DNA from: CAVVSD01 sp963757125
GTDB lineage: Bacteria; Actinomycetota; Thermoleophilia; Solirubrobacterales; Solirubrobacteraceae
Direction: 5' to 3'
Assembly: GCA_963757125.1 (NCBI GenBank)
Contig: CAVWQP010000004.1
Location: forward strand, 248,001-312,000
Length of the DNA stretch: 64,000 nucleotides
The notes beneath the pieces were generated by a model. That model searched no databases. It was not told the DNA's origin and saw nothing but the letters and a program-made list of their open reading frames with translations. A program made the translations under genes and the position numbers. This document shows positions 15,476 through 23,745 of the stretch, piece by piece (within the stretch, counting starts at the first letter, position 1; the number at the start of each line of letters is the position of its first letter).

Positions 15476-16017
15476 CGGCTGCACGAGAGGGATCCGAACC
15501 GGGCCTCGTCGTCGGACCGACGAGCGAGTTCAGCCTGTTCTTCCGCGTGAAGCCCGGGGAGGGCGAGGCGTTGCGATCGGCGCTGCGCGACCTCCAGGAC
15601 ACCGACGGCTACCGGCCCGGGGACTACGGGATGGCTGTCTCGACGATCCACGAGGCGCGGTTCGTGCTGTTCGACGACGACACGCGGCTGGCGTTCATCA
15701 CGAGCTTCGACGGCTCGTGGAACGCGTACATGGAGGACTTCTTCACCTCCGGGCCGACGCTCGCGCTGTTCGACGTCGTGTTCCGGCACACGGAGGGCTA
15801 CGACGGCCTGCCGGACCTGGCGGCACTGAAGGGATTCATCCTGCAGGCGCAGCAGACGGCCGCTGCGTACGCGCGCAACTACGGCGGCACGGTCAGGGAG
15901 GTCCGAAAGGCGCAACGCGTCAACGCGGCCTTCCAACAGGTACTCGACCACCCCGACGCCGGCGAGGCTCTGCAGCACCCGGCGCTGCGGCCGCTGCTCG
16001 ACGAGGCGGTGGACTAG
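15472..16017 (+). CDS. Conserved hypothetical protein preceding the DUF4331/DyP genes
   Basis: 181 residues, soluble, with no signal peptide. The first half (EFSLFFRVKPGEGEALRSAL, then HEARFVLFDD and LAFITSFDGSW) resembles a ferredoxin-like alpha-beta barrel domain of the kind found in dimeric barrel proteins and DyP relatives. The second half is helical (LKGFILQAQQTAAAYARNYGG). I do not recognise a named family. It overlaps the preceding 78-residue protein by ATGA and ends three bases before the DUF4331 gene, so it is part of the DyP operon and may be an accessory factor. Confidence 0.75.
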   Translation: MTAAREGSEPGLVVGPTSEFSLFFRVKPGEGEALRSALRDLQDTDGYRPGDYGMAVSTIHEARFVLFDDDTRLAFITSFDGSWNAYMEDFFTSGPTLALFDVVFRHTEGYDGLPDLAALKGFILQAQQTAAAYARNYGGTVREVRKAQRVNAAFQQVLDHPDAGEALQHPALRPLLDEAVD

Positions 16018-16019
16018 CC

Positions 16020-17153
16020 ATGTCCGACCACATCTCCGGACCGCGGGCGCTGTCGGACCCCATCGCCGACATCACCGACGTGTACGCCTTCCCGAGCCCG
16101 GAGCGGCCGGGACACCTCGTGCTCGTCATGAACACGCTGCCGTTCGCCAAGCCGTGGGATGCGCTCTCCGAAGGGCTGATCTACCGTTTCCGGCTGCGGC
16201 CGCTGTCGCCGGGCGCGCCCGGCGACGCGGTGCCGTTCCCGGCCGGCGACGACGAGCTCGTCGTCGACTGCGTGTTCTCACCGCACGCGCACCCGAACGG
16301 GCCTCGGACGTTCGAGCAGGAGGGCACGTGCACGACGCCGGCAGGCGAGGTCGTGACGTTCCGGGTCAACGATCCTGCGGGCGGCGAGGGTCACGGCGTC
16401 CGGGTCTTCGCGGGCGCGCGTTGGGATCCGTTCATCATGGACGCCCCCGCCGCGTTGAAGACGATCGCGACGCAGAAGCTGGCGTTCACCGACCCGTCCT
16501 CGATCTTCCTCGACGGCAAGGACGTGCTCAGCCTCGTGGTCGAGCTCGACAGCGCGCTCCTGGGCGGCGCGGAGCTGGTGGGCGTCGTCGCCGAGACGCT
16601 CACGCGCGGCTCGTTCAACGTGCGGATCGAGCGCGTCGGTCGCCCGGAGGTCAAGAACATGATGTTGGCCCCGAAGCAGTTCGACCAGGTCAACCGCGAC
16701 CTCGAGATCCGCGATCTCTACAACAGCGAGAACGCCTTCGGCCTGGCCGACGGCTACCTCGGCGCCTACCGGGCCCGACTGAACGCCAACCTCGCCTTCT
16801 GGGACGGCCTCGACGGGAAGACCGACTGGGCGCCGCGCGACGACGGCAGCCATCCGCTGACCGAACTGGTCCTCGCCGACTACCTCGTCGTCGACGTGAC
16901 CAAGCCCTACGTCGAGCAGGGGTCGTATCTGGAGATCGAGCTGGCCGGGCTCCGCGGCGAGGCCCACACGACGTGCGGCGGACGAACGCTCAACGACGAC
17001 GTGATGGACATCATCTTCACGCAGCTCATCAACGCGGGCACCGGGCCGGTGATCCGCGACGGCGTCGATCGATCGACGCGACCCGGCACCCTCACGTTCC
17101 CGTACCTCGCGGAGCCCAACCCGGACCCGCCAGACCCGCCCGAGCACCACTGA
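16020..17153 (+). CDS. DUF4331 family protein
   Basis: 377 residues. The N-terminal segment GPRALSDPIADITDVYAF and the FNVRIERVGRPEVKNMML, LTELVLADYLVVDVTKPY and CGGRTLNDDVMD segments are characteristic of DUF4331, a family of uncertain role found in many soil bacteria, often as a secreted or periplasmic beta-rich protein. This copy has no signal peptide. It starts three bases after the upstream stop and ends three bases before the DyP gene, so the three are translated together. A structural or substrate-binding partner of the peroxidase is possible but not shown. Confidence 0.88.
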   Translation: MSDHISGPRALSDPIADITDVYAFPSPERPGHLVLVMNTLPFAKPWDALSEGLIYRFRLRPLSPGAPGDAVPFPAGDDELVVDCVFSPHAHPNGPRTFEQEGTCTTPAGEVVTFRVNDPAGGEGHGVRVFAGARWDPFIMDAPAALKTIATQKLAFTDPSSIFLDGKDVLSLVVELDSALLGGAELVGVVAETLTRGSFNVRIERVGRPEVKNMMLAPKQFDQVNRDLEIRDLYNSENAFGLADGYLGAYRARLNANLAFWDGLDGKTDWAPRDDGSHPLTELVLADYLVVDVTKPYVEQGSYLEIELAGLRGEAHTTCGGRTLNDDVMDIIFTQLINAGTGPVIRDGVDRSTRPGTLTFPYLAEPNPDPPDPPEHH

Positions 17154-17156
17154 GCG

Positions 17157-18494
17157 ATGACCGGCGATCTCGCCCTCGAGCTCGACGACATCCAGAGCGG
17201 GGCGCTCCACGAGCGCCCGTCGCCCTACGTCGGGACCTACCTCCTGCTGCGCATCGACGACCGCGCCGCCGGCCGCGAGCTCGTCCGGCGGCTGCACGGC
17301 CTCGTCGATGCGGGACGCCCGACGGCCGACCCGGACCGCGACGCGTGGATCACCGCTGCCTTCACGTACCGCGGGCTCGAGGCGCTCGGGGTGCCGCAGG
17401 CGTCTCTCGACAGCTTCGCGCCGGAGTTCCGGGAGGGCATGGCCGCCCGCGCCGCCCACCTGGGCGACGTCGGGGAGAGCGCCCCGCAGCACTGGGAGAA
17501 GCCACTCGGCTCGCCCGACGTCCACGTCGCGGTGGCGGCGATCTCCCCGGACGCCGCACGCCTGCAGGCCGTGGCGGAGCAGGCCCGCCGCGCCCACGAG
17601 GAGCTCGCCGGCGTCGAGCTCATCTGGAAGCAGGAGTGCTACCAGCTGCCGACGGGCCGGACGTCCTTCGGGTTCAAGGACGGGATCGGCCAGCCTGCGA
17701 TCGAGGGCAGCGGCCGTGCGCCCTCCAACCCGCAGGAGCGCCCCCTCAAGCCGGGCGAGATCATCCTCGGATACCCGGATGAGACCGGCGAGCTGCCGGC
17801 GATGCCGACGCCGGACGTGCTCGGCCGCAACGGCACCTACCTCGTGTTCCGCAAGCTGCACACGCGGGTGGCGGCCTACCGGCAGTACCTCCACGCGAGG
17901 AGCGCGAACCGCGAGGAAGCGGCACGCCTGGGCGCCAAGATGGTCGGGCGATGGCAGAGCGGCGCGCCGCTGGCGGCCTCGCCCGAGCACGACGACCCGC
18001 AACTCGGCGCCGACCCGCAGCGGCACAACGACTTCCTGTACGGCGACGACCCGCGCGGCCTCAAGTGCCCCCTCGGCGCCCACGCTCGACGTGCCAACCC
18101 GCGCGACGCGTTCGACGGCGACGGAGCCGTCGACGTCCGCCTGCACCGCATGATCCGGCGCGGCACGAGCTACGGACCGGTGCTGCCCGAAGGCGTGCTC
18201 GAGGACGACGGCGCCGACCGCGGCATCATCTTCGTGTTCGCCGGTGCGCACCTCGGGCGTCAGTTCGAGTTCGTCAAGACGCAGTGGCTGAACGACGGCA
18301 TCTTCATCGGCGCCCCGCTGGAGAAGGACCCGCTGGTGGGTCCGAACGACGGCACCGGGACGTTCACCGTGCCCGAGCGGCCGATCCGCCGCCGGCTGCA
18401 GGACCTCCCGCCCTTCGTGGTCACCCGCGGCGGCGAGTACTGCTTCGTCCCGGGGCTGCGCGCGATGCGGTGGCTGGCGGAGCTGGAGCCGTGA
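17157..18494 (+). CDS. DyP-type haem peroxidase
   Basis: 445 residues. The catalytic GxxDG motif is FGFKDGIGQP, with Asp175, and the proximal haem ligand is His309 in GAHARRANPRD. The late FVKTQWLNDG and RRRLQDLPPFV segments are also family features. DyP enzymes use H2O2 to oxidise dyes, phenols and other aromatic compounds. There is no Tat signal and no encapsulin gene or cargo tail, so it is probably cytosolic. Length fits the longer class (D or C type) of intracellular DyPs. It is embedded in an operon with DUF4331 upstream and an enoyl-CoA hydratase downstream. Confidence 0.94.
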   Translation: MTGDLALELDDIQSGALHERPSPYVGTYLLLRIDDRAAGRELVRRLHGLVDAGRPTADPDRDAWITAAFTYRGLEALGVPQASLDSFAPEFREGMAARAAHLGDVGESAPQHWEKPLGSPDVHVAVAAISPDAARLQAVAEQARRAHEELAGVELIWKQECYQLPTGRTSFGFKDGIGQPAIEGSGRAPSNPQERPLKPGEIILGYPDETGELPAMPTPDVLGRNGTYLVFRKLHTRVAAYRQYLHARSANREEAARLGAKMVGRWQSGAPLAASPEHDDPQLGADPQRHNDFLYGDDPRGLKCPLGAHARRANPRDAFDGDGAVDVRLHRMIRRGTSYGPVLPEGVLEDDGADRGIIFVFAGAHLGRQFEFVKTQWLNDGIFIGAPLEKDPLVGPNDGTGTFTVPERPIRRRLQDLPPFVVTRGGEYCFVPGLRAMRWLAELEP

Positions 18495-18523
18495 CCCGTC
18501 CGGACCGACAGGAGGACATCAGC

Positions 18524-19390
18524 GTGGCCGCGAACCCGAGCAGCACGGACCGGTGGGAGGCGCTGGACTTCGGCCCGCCGCCGTCCGGCCTCGACGAGCC
18601 CGACTCACCCGTCCTCGTCGACTACCTCGCCGAGGGCCAGGTGGCGCTGATCACGCTCAACCGGCCGAACGCCGACAACGCGATCACCACCGAGATGGGC
18701 GCCCGTCTGACCGAGATCGTCGAGACGATCGCCGTCCAAACGGCTGTCCGGGCGGTCATCCTCACCGGCGCCGGGGACCGCGCGTTCTCGGTCGGCAGCG
18801 ACCTGCGCCAGCGCAAGGACATGACCAAGGAGGACTGGCTGCGCCAGCGCCAGGACTTCGACCGCACGCTCTACACGGTGCGCCAGCTGCGCAAGCCGAT
18901 CTTCGCGGCCGTCAACGGGACCGCCTACGGCGGCGGTTGCGAGCTCGCCCAGAGCACCGACTTCATCATCGCCTCGGAGAACGCCACCTTCGGGCAACCC
19001 GAGGCGATGCTCGGGCTCGCCGCCGGCGGCGGCTCGCCGGCGCTGCTGCCACGTCTGCTGCCGCCGGGCAAGGCACTGCAGATGCTCATGACCGGCGACC
19101 CGATCACCGCGCAGGAGGCGCACAGGCTCGGCATGGTCAACGAGCTCCACCCCCAGGAGGAGCTGCTCGACGCCGCGCGGCGGATCGCCGCGAAGATCGC
19201 GAGCAACTCCCCCACCGCGGTCCAGGCCGTCAAGCGGGCGGTGTACCTCGGCGAGGGCCAGCCGATCGAGCAGGCGATCGCGACCATGATGGACATGCAC
19301 TGGCGGTCGGCCGTCCACCCCGACCGCATCGAGGGCATCGGCGCGTTCAACGACGGGCGCGAGCCGACCTTCCGAGACGCCGACTTCTGA
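18524..19390 (+). CDS. Enoyl-CoA hydratase/isomerase family protein
   Basis: 288 residues from GTG 18524, chosen because AGGAGG lies 8 bases upstream; GTG 18491 is an alternative that overlaps the DyP stop. The crotonase fold is clear: oxyanion segments AFSVGSDL and TAYGGGCELA, with Glu in GGCE and Glu in FGQPEAMLGL retained, so hydratase activity is plausible. There is an N-terminal extension of about 40 residues before the first crotonase strand. Position inside a peroxidase operon suggests catabolism of an aromatic side chain (as in feruloyl-CoA-type chemistry), which is inference. Confidence 0.88.
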   Translation: MAANPSSTDRWEALDFGPPPSGLDEPDSPVLVDYLAEGQVALITLNRPNADNAITTEMGARLTEIVETIAVQTAVRAVILTGAGDRAFSVGSDLRQRKDMTKEDWLRQRQDFDRTLYTVRQLRKPIFAAVNGTAYGGGCELAQSTDFIIASENATFGQPEAMLGLAAGGGSPALLPRLLPPGKALQMLMTGDPITAQEAHRLGMVNELHPQEELLDAARRIAAKIASNSPTAVQAVKRAVYLGEGQPIEQAIATMMDMHWRSAVHPDRIEGIGAFNDGREPTFRDADF

Positions 19391-19409
19391 TGCGACAGGA
19401 GGCCCAGCC

Positions 19410-20489
19410 ATGGCCGTAGCAGACGAGCTCGCCCGAGCCCGCGCCGCACTGCAGATGATCAATCCGGCGCCGTACAACGCGGAGGCGCCGCCAGAGGCAC
19501 TCGTGGGCGAGATCACCCCGACCGACCTCCACTACGTCCGCAGCAACTTCGCGCTGCCGACCCACGACGGCACGCTCGAGATCGGCGGCGCCGTCGAGCG
19601 TCCGACCGTGCTGACGCTCGATGACCTGCGCGCCCTGCCGGCGCACGAGCGCGCGGTCACGCTGGAGTGCGCCGGGAACGGGCGCCTGGAGACACGGCCG
19701 CTGCCGATCGGCGAGCCGTGGGGGGACTACGCCGTGTCGACCGCGCGCTGGCGGGGCGCCCTGCTCAGCGACGTCCTGGACCTGGTGCGTCCGACGACCG
19801 ACGGGATCGACGTGCGGTTCTCGGGCGCCGACCACGGCGCCTACCACCTCAAGCCGGTCCTCGCGGATACGAGCCGGGACAACCTGCGGTTCGTCCGCGC
19901 GCTGCCGCTCAGCCTCGCCGCAGATCCGGCGGCGGAGCTCCTGATCGCCTACGAGATGAACGACGAGCCTCTGCGCGCCGACCACGGCATGCCGTTCCGC
20001 CTCATCGTTCCGCACTGGTATGCGGTGGCCTCCGTGAAGTGGCTCCAACGCATCGACGTGCTCACCGAGCCCTACGCCGGCGAGTTCCAGACGGGCCACT
20101 ACATCTACGAGTGGCCCGACCGGCCGCACGAGCCCGTCAGGCTCATGCGCGTTCGCGCGCGCATCACGAGTCCCGCCTCCGGCTCGACGATCGGTCGCGG
20201 CACGCACACGGTGCGCGGCAAGGCGTGGTCCGGAACCGGTCCGGTGGATCGGGTCGAGGTCAGCCTGACCGGCGAAGGCGACTGGTACCCGGCGCGGATC
20301 GAGGCGCCCCGCGGGCCGTACCAGTGGCAGGAGTGGTCGTACGAGTGGGAGGCCGCCGACGTGGGCCGCCACACCATCCGTGCGCGCGCGACGGACGCGG
20401 CCGGCCACACCCAACCCGAAGTGCCGCCCTGGAACCGCCTGGGCTACGGGAACAACGCCGTCGAGGTCATCTACATCGACGTGGTCTGA
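19410..20489 (+). CDS. Sulfite-oxidase-like molybdopterin-dependent oxidoreductase
   Basis: 359 residues behind the ribosome site ACAGGAGG. The molybdenum-ligating Cys87 is in TLECAGNGR, and the cofactor-binding segments GADHGAYHL, AYEMNDEPL and HGMPFRLIVPHWYA are all present. The C-terminal part (from about residue 245) is the Mo-co oxidoreductase dimerisation domain of immunoglobulin-like fold. No signal peptide and no haem domain are present, so the electron acceptor is unknown. It follows the enoyl-CoA hydratase by 19 bases and is likely part of the same operon. Role could be sulfite, sulfoxide or other oxo-transfer. Confidence 0.92.
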   Translation: MAVADELARARAALQMINPAPYNAEAPPEALVGEITPTDLHYVRSNFALPTHDGTLEIGGAVERPTVLTLDDLRALPAHERAVTLECAGNGRLETRPLPIGEPWGDYAVSTARWRGALLSDVLDLVRPTTDGIDVRFSGADHGAYHLKPVLADTSRDNLRFVRALPLSLAADPAAELLIAYEMNDEPLRADHGMPFRLIVPHWYAVASVKWLQRIDVLTEPYAGEFQTGHYIYEWPDRPHEPVRLMRVRARITSPASGSTIGRGTHTVRGKAWSGTGPVDRVEVSLTGEGDWYPARIEAPRGPYQWQEWSYEWEAADVGRHTIRARATDAAGHTQPEVPPWNRLGYGNNAVEVIYIDVV

Positions 20490-20540
20490 GCGCACGCGAG
20501 AGCGCGCGCGCTGAACGACGAGAAAGGCACCCAGCAGCCC

Positions 20541-21215
20541 ATGTCCGCCCAGGTTCCACCACCCACGCCCGAGCCAGACGATCCGGAGCCCGCGGCGACC
20601 GCGCGAAACCCGTGGATCTGGGTCACGGCCGGCGTCGCGGTCCTCGCGATCGCCCTCGGGGTCTGGGCGGTGAGCGAGCGCTCCAACGCCGATGATGCCA
20701 AGGCCGACCTCGAGGCACAGCAACAGCAACCGCAGGAGACCGCCACTGCGCCCGCCCCGCCACCGACGACCACGCAGGAGACGCAGACGCAGACCCAGAC
20801 CGTCGAGTCCGACGACAGCCGGACCGGCCTGCTGGCCGCCGCGGCGGCTGCGCTCGCGGCGGCGCGCGAGCAGCTCAACGAGAACGATGCGCAGGTCGAG
20901 GACCTCGAGAAGGAGGTCGACGACGCCAACGCCGAGGCGGACAAGGCGCAGCAGGAGGCCGAGCAGGCGAAACAGGACGCGGCCAGCGCGCCACCCGCCG
21001 AGCAGCCGAAGGCCGAGACCGAGCAGGCGCAGGCCGAGGAGCGTCAGGCCGGCGCCAAGGCGAAGGCCGCGGCCTCGTGCGCCAAGGCGATGCTCGAGAT
21101 CGTGAGCCAGATCCCGAAGGCCGAGAGCCCGGAGGCGGGGCTGCAGACCGCGTCGGACGAGATCAAGGCGCTCGTCCCGAAGTGCAAGGAGTCCGTGTCG
21201 ACGGCCGGGGGCTAG
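20541..21215 (+). CDS. Membrane-anchored coiled-coil protein of unknown function
   Basis: 224 residues. A short Pro-rich cytoplasmic start is followed by one transmembrane helix (WIWVTAGVAVLAIALGVWAV, residues about 25-44), a Gln/Thr/Pro-rich linker and a long Glu/Ala/Lys helix (about 95-180) with coiled-coil character. A compact C-terminal part carries two Cys (SCAKAMLEI and PKCKES) that could form a disulfide outside the cell. It belongs to no family I can name. It lies 51 bases after the molybdo-enzyme and may anchor or space a component of that cluster. Confidence 0.75.
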   Translation: MSAQVPPPTPEPDDPEPAATARNPWIWVTAGVAVLAIALGVWAVSERSNADDAKADLEAQQQQPQETATAPAPPPTTTQETQTQTQTVESDDSRTGLLAAAAAALAAAREQLNENDAQVEDLEKEVDDANAEADKAQQEAEQAKQDAASAPPAEQPKAETEQAQAEERQAGAKAKAAASCAKAMLEIVSQIPKAESPEAGLQTASDEIKALVPKCKESVSTAGG

Positions 21216-21254
21216 GCGCGGCGAGCGGGAGCTCGCCACCTTCCTGCGAGGAGT

Positions 21255-21275
21255 CGCAACAACGATAAGGTTGCG
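21255..21275 (+). promoter_or_regulatory. CGCAAC-N9-GTTGCG inverted repeat before the nickel/cobalt permease
   Basis: A perfect 6-bp dyad ends 25 bases upstream of the permease start, where a repressor would block transcription or translation. Metal-uptake genes of actinobacteria are often under Nur/Zur/Fur-family repressors that bind dyads; this one does not fit the published Nur consensus exactly, so the regulator is unknown. Confidence 0.45.
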
Positions 21276-21299
21276 TTTCCGATGGCGGGGAGGGCCGGG

Positions 21300-22436
21300 A
21301 TGGACACGACGATCGCCGGTACGCATGCACTCACGCGCTGGGAGCGGCTCAGGGGTGGGCTGAGCTCGTCGGAGTGGGGCACGGTCGCCGGGATGGCCGC
21401 CGTCGTCGTCGGCCTGCACGTCGTCGGGTTCTTCCTGCTGTTCGCCGTCGTCGCCCCGCACCGCTTCGACCTCGGCGCGTCCGGGTTCTTCGGGGTCGGG
21501 ATCGGGATCACCGCCTACACGCTGGGTCTGCGCCACGCCTTCGACGCCGATCACATCGGGGCGATCGACAACACGACGCGCAAGCTCATGTCAGACGGCC
21601 AACGGCCGCTGAGCGTCGGCTTCTTCTTCTCCCTCGGGCACTCGAGCATCGTGTTCGTGCTCGCGCTGGCGTTCACCGTCGGGATCAAGGGGCTCAGCGG
21701 CGCGGTCTCCGACGACGGCTCGTGGCTGCACTCGGCGACCGGGCTGATCGGACCGACCGTGTCCGGGACGTTCCTGTGGATCATCGGGATCCTGAACCTG
21801 CTCGTCCTCATCGGCATCGTCAAGGTCTTCCGGCGCATGCGCCACGGCCACTACGACGAGGCCGAGCTGGAGCATCAGCTCAACAACCGCGGCTTCATGA
21901 CCCGCTTCTACAAGCGGGCGACCAACGCCGTCTCCAAGCCGTGGCAGATGTACCCCGTCGGGCTGCTGTTCGGCCTCGGGTTCGACACCGCGACCGAGGT
22001 CGCGCTGCTCGCCACCGCCGGGGCGGCGGCCGCGGGCGGCCTCCCGATCTACGCGATCCTCTGCCTGCCGATCCTCTTCGCCGCCGGCATGTCGCTGCTC
22101 GACACCATCGACGGCGCGTTCATGAACTTCGCCTACGGCTGGGCGTTCGCGAAGCCGGTCCGCAAGCTCTTCTACAACATCACCATCACCTGGCTGTCGG
22201 TGGTGGTGGCGCTCGTCATCGGGACGATCGAGCTCATGTCGGTCCTCGCCGACAAGCTCGGCCTCACCGGTCAGCCGTGGGACGCCGTCGCCGGCCTGGA
22301 CCTCAACTACGTCGGGTACGCGATCGTCGCGTTGTTCGTCCTGACCTGGGTCGTCGCACTGACGGTCTGGCGCATCGGCCGGATCGAGGAGAAGTGGACG
22401 GCCGGGATGGCGCAGGAGCAGCGGATCGCGGGATGA
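21300..22436 (+). CDS. Nickel/cobalt permease of the NicT/HoxN family
   Basis: 378 residues, eight membrane helices by hydrophobicity. The family signature HAFDADHI (79-86) is present, with LGHSSIV and GLGFDTATE, all metal-transport motifs of NiCoT carriers that import Ni2+ or Co2+ with the proton gradient. Start ATG 21300 is preceded by GGGGAGG; ATG 21282 is in frame but has a poorer site. It leads a cluster with CbtB and CbtA, which are tied to cobalt uptake for cobalamin, so Co2+ is the more likely substrate here. A dyad lies just upstream. Confidence 0.93.
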   Translation: MDTTIAGTHALTRWERLRGGLSSSEWGTVAGMAAVVVGLHVVGFFLLFAVVAPHRFDLGASGFFGVGIGITAYTLGLRHAFDADHIGAIDNTTRKLMSDGQRPLSVGFFFSLGHSSIVFVLALAFTVGIKGLSGAVSDDGSWLHSATGLIGPTVSGTFLWIIGILNLLVLIGIVKVFRRMRHGHYDEAELEHQLNNRGFMTRFYKRATNAVSKPWQMYPVGLLFGLGFDTATEVALLATAGAAAAGGLPIYAILCLPILFAAGMSLLDTIDGAFMNFAYGWAFAKPVRKLFYNITITWLSVVVALVIGTIELMSVLADKLGLTGQPWDAVAGLDLNYVGYAIVALFVLTWVVALTVWRIGRIEEKWTAGMAQEQRIAG

Positions 22437-22491
22437 TCGGGATCGTCCGCGGCCTGCCCGTGGTCGCGAGACCCATTCCGAAGGGAGTCCG

Positions 22492-22707
22492 ATGTCCGTT
22501 GCCGACAGCCCAGAGCCGGCCAGCGTCCCCGCGCCGATCGCCTCGCCTGGCGAGCTCCTCCCCTACTTCGTGTTCGGGGGGCTCGTCCTGCTGATCCTCG
22601 TGTACTTCGTCGGCGCGGAGGAGGGTGCGTTGTCGCTCGTCTCGGGCAGCTCGATCCACGAGCTCGTCCACGACCCGCGCCACCTCTTCGGCTTCCCCTG
22701 TCACTGA
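22492..22707 (+). CDS. cbtB: CbtB, small cobalt-transport subunit
   Basis: 71 residues, one transmembrane helix (YFVFGGLVLLILVYFVGAEE) and the family's C-terminal signature HELVHDPRHLFGFPCH, a His-rich metal-handling tail. CbtB is always found next to CbtA and was predicted from vitamin B12 regulons to be part of a cobalt transporter. Ribosome site AAGGGAG before ATG 22492. The stop overlaps the cbtA start by one base (TGATG). No cobalamin riboswitch can fit in the 55-base gap upstream. Confidence 0.92.
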   Translation: MSVADSPEPASVPAPIASPGELLPYFVFGGLVLLILVYFVGAEEGALSLVSGSSIHELVHDPRHLFGFPCH

Positions 22708-23438
22708 TGGTCCGCCAACTGCTCGTGCGCGGCCTGGTCGTCGGCGCGCTCGCCGGGGTACTCGCATTCGTCGTCGCCTACGTCTTCGGCGAGCCCCAGA
22801 TCCAGCGGGCGATCGACTTCGAGGACGCCGCCGGCCCCGCGCTCGTGTCGCGTGGCGTCCAGCGGTCGATCGGGTTGCTGACCGGATCGGTCGTGCTCGG
22901 CGCCTCGCTCGGAGGGTTCTTCGCGCTCGTCTTCGCCTGGGCGTACGGCCGCGTCGGGACGTTCGGCCCACGAGCCCTGTCCGCGCTGCTCGGCGCCGGC
23001 GCGTTCCTGACGATCACGCTCGTGCCGTTCACGAAGTACCCGGCCAACCCGCCGGGCGTCGGCGACCCGGACACGATCGACAGACGCACCCTGCTCTTCG
23101 TCGCGATGATCGTGATCAGCCTGCTGGCCGCAGTCGCCGCGTGGCGCATCCGGCGCCAGCTGCTCGACCGGCTCGGCTCCCCGAACGCGAGCCTGCTGGC
23201 GATCGGGGCCTACATCGCGGTGATCGCGGTCGCGCAGCTCATCCTGCCCGCCGTCCACGAGACGCCCGCGGGCTTCCCCGCGGACGTCCTGTATCGCTTC
23301 CGGCTCGCGTCGCTCGGCATCAACCTCACCCTCTGGACCACGATCGGACTGGGCTTCGGCGCGGCAGCCGAGCGGCTGCTCATGCCGGCGCGCTCGACGT
23401 CGCGCGCGCCGGGGCCCGTGACCGCGCCGACGCCGTAG
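22707..23438 (+). CDS. cbtA: CbtA, cobalt-transport membrane protein
   Basis: 243 residues, about six hydrophobic helices. The conserved loop FTKYPANPPGVGDPDTI followed by RT, and the late HETPAGFPADVLYRFR, are diagnostic of CbtA. Together with CbtB it is thought to form a cobalt importer, although the transport mechanism is not established. Here it is found with a separate NicT permease, so the locus holds two kinds of cobalt/nickel uptake system. Translation is coupled to cbtB. Confidence 0.92.
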   Translation: MVRQLLVRGLVVGALAGVLAFVVAYVFGEPQIQRAIDFEDAAGPALVSRGVQRSIGLLTGSVVLGASLGGFFALVFAWAYGRVGTFGPRALSALLGAGAFLTITLVPFTKYPANPPGVGDPDTIDRRTLLFVAMIVISLLAAVAAWRIRRQLLDRLGSPNASLLAIGAYIAVIAVAQLILPAVHETPAGFPADVLYRFRLASLGINLTLWTTIGLGFGAAAERLLMPARSTSRAPGPVTAPTP

Positions 23439-23448
23439 ACTCGGGCGG

Positions 23449-23739
23449 GTGAGCTTCGTGCGCGGCGAGAGCTCGAGGCCCGATCCCTCCGAGCAGTCCG
23501 GTCGTCAGGTCATCCAGTGGCAGCGGGCGGCCCGGTCGACCCGCCTCGCGGATGCGACCCTGGCGTGCGCGCGCTGCGACGCGCCGGTCGCCATCGGACC
23601 GGGCCGGTTGACGCTCGGCGCCGAGCTGACCTGCCCGTTCTGCAGCCACCAGGCTCCCGTCCGGGACTTCGTCTCGCTCGCGCTGCCCACCCGCGCGACG
23701 CGCGTCGTCGTGCGGGTCGGCTTCGTCGGCGAGCGCTGA
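23449..23739 (+). CDS. Small zinc-ribbon protein
   Basis: 96 residues from GTG 23449, ten bases after cbtA. Two CxxC pairs (CARC at about 40-43 and CPFC at about 62-65) form a zinc ribbon; the rest is basic at the N terminus and beta-rich at the C terminus (ATRVVVRVGFVGER). I do not recognise the family. Because it closes the cobalt-uptake operon, a metal-sensing or metal-delivery role is possible, but a general nucleic-acid-binding role is equally so. It converges on the flavin monooxygenase gene seven bases downstream. Confidence 0.7.
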   Translation: MSFVRGESSRPDPSEQSGRQVIQWQRAARSTRLADATLACARCDAPVAIGPGRLTLGAELTCPFCSHQAPVRDFVSLALPTRATRVVVRVGFVGER

Positions 23740-23745
23740 CCGCGC

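Noticed and set aside
17157..18494. Encapsulated peroxidase system around the DyP gene.
   Set aside because: No encapsulin shell gene nearby and no cargo-loading tail at the DyP C terminus.
22437..22491. Cobalamin riboswitch before cbtB.
   Set aside because: The gap is 55 bases, too short for the ~200-base element, and no B12-box-like sequence is seen; the gap before the permease is also too short.
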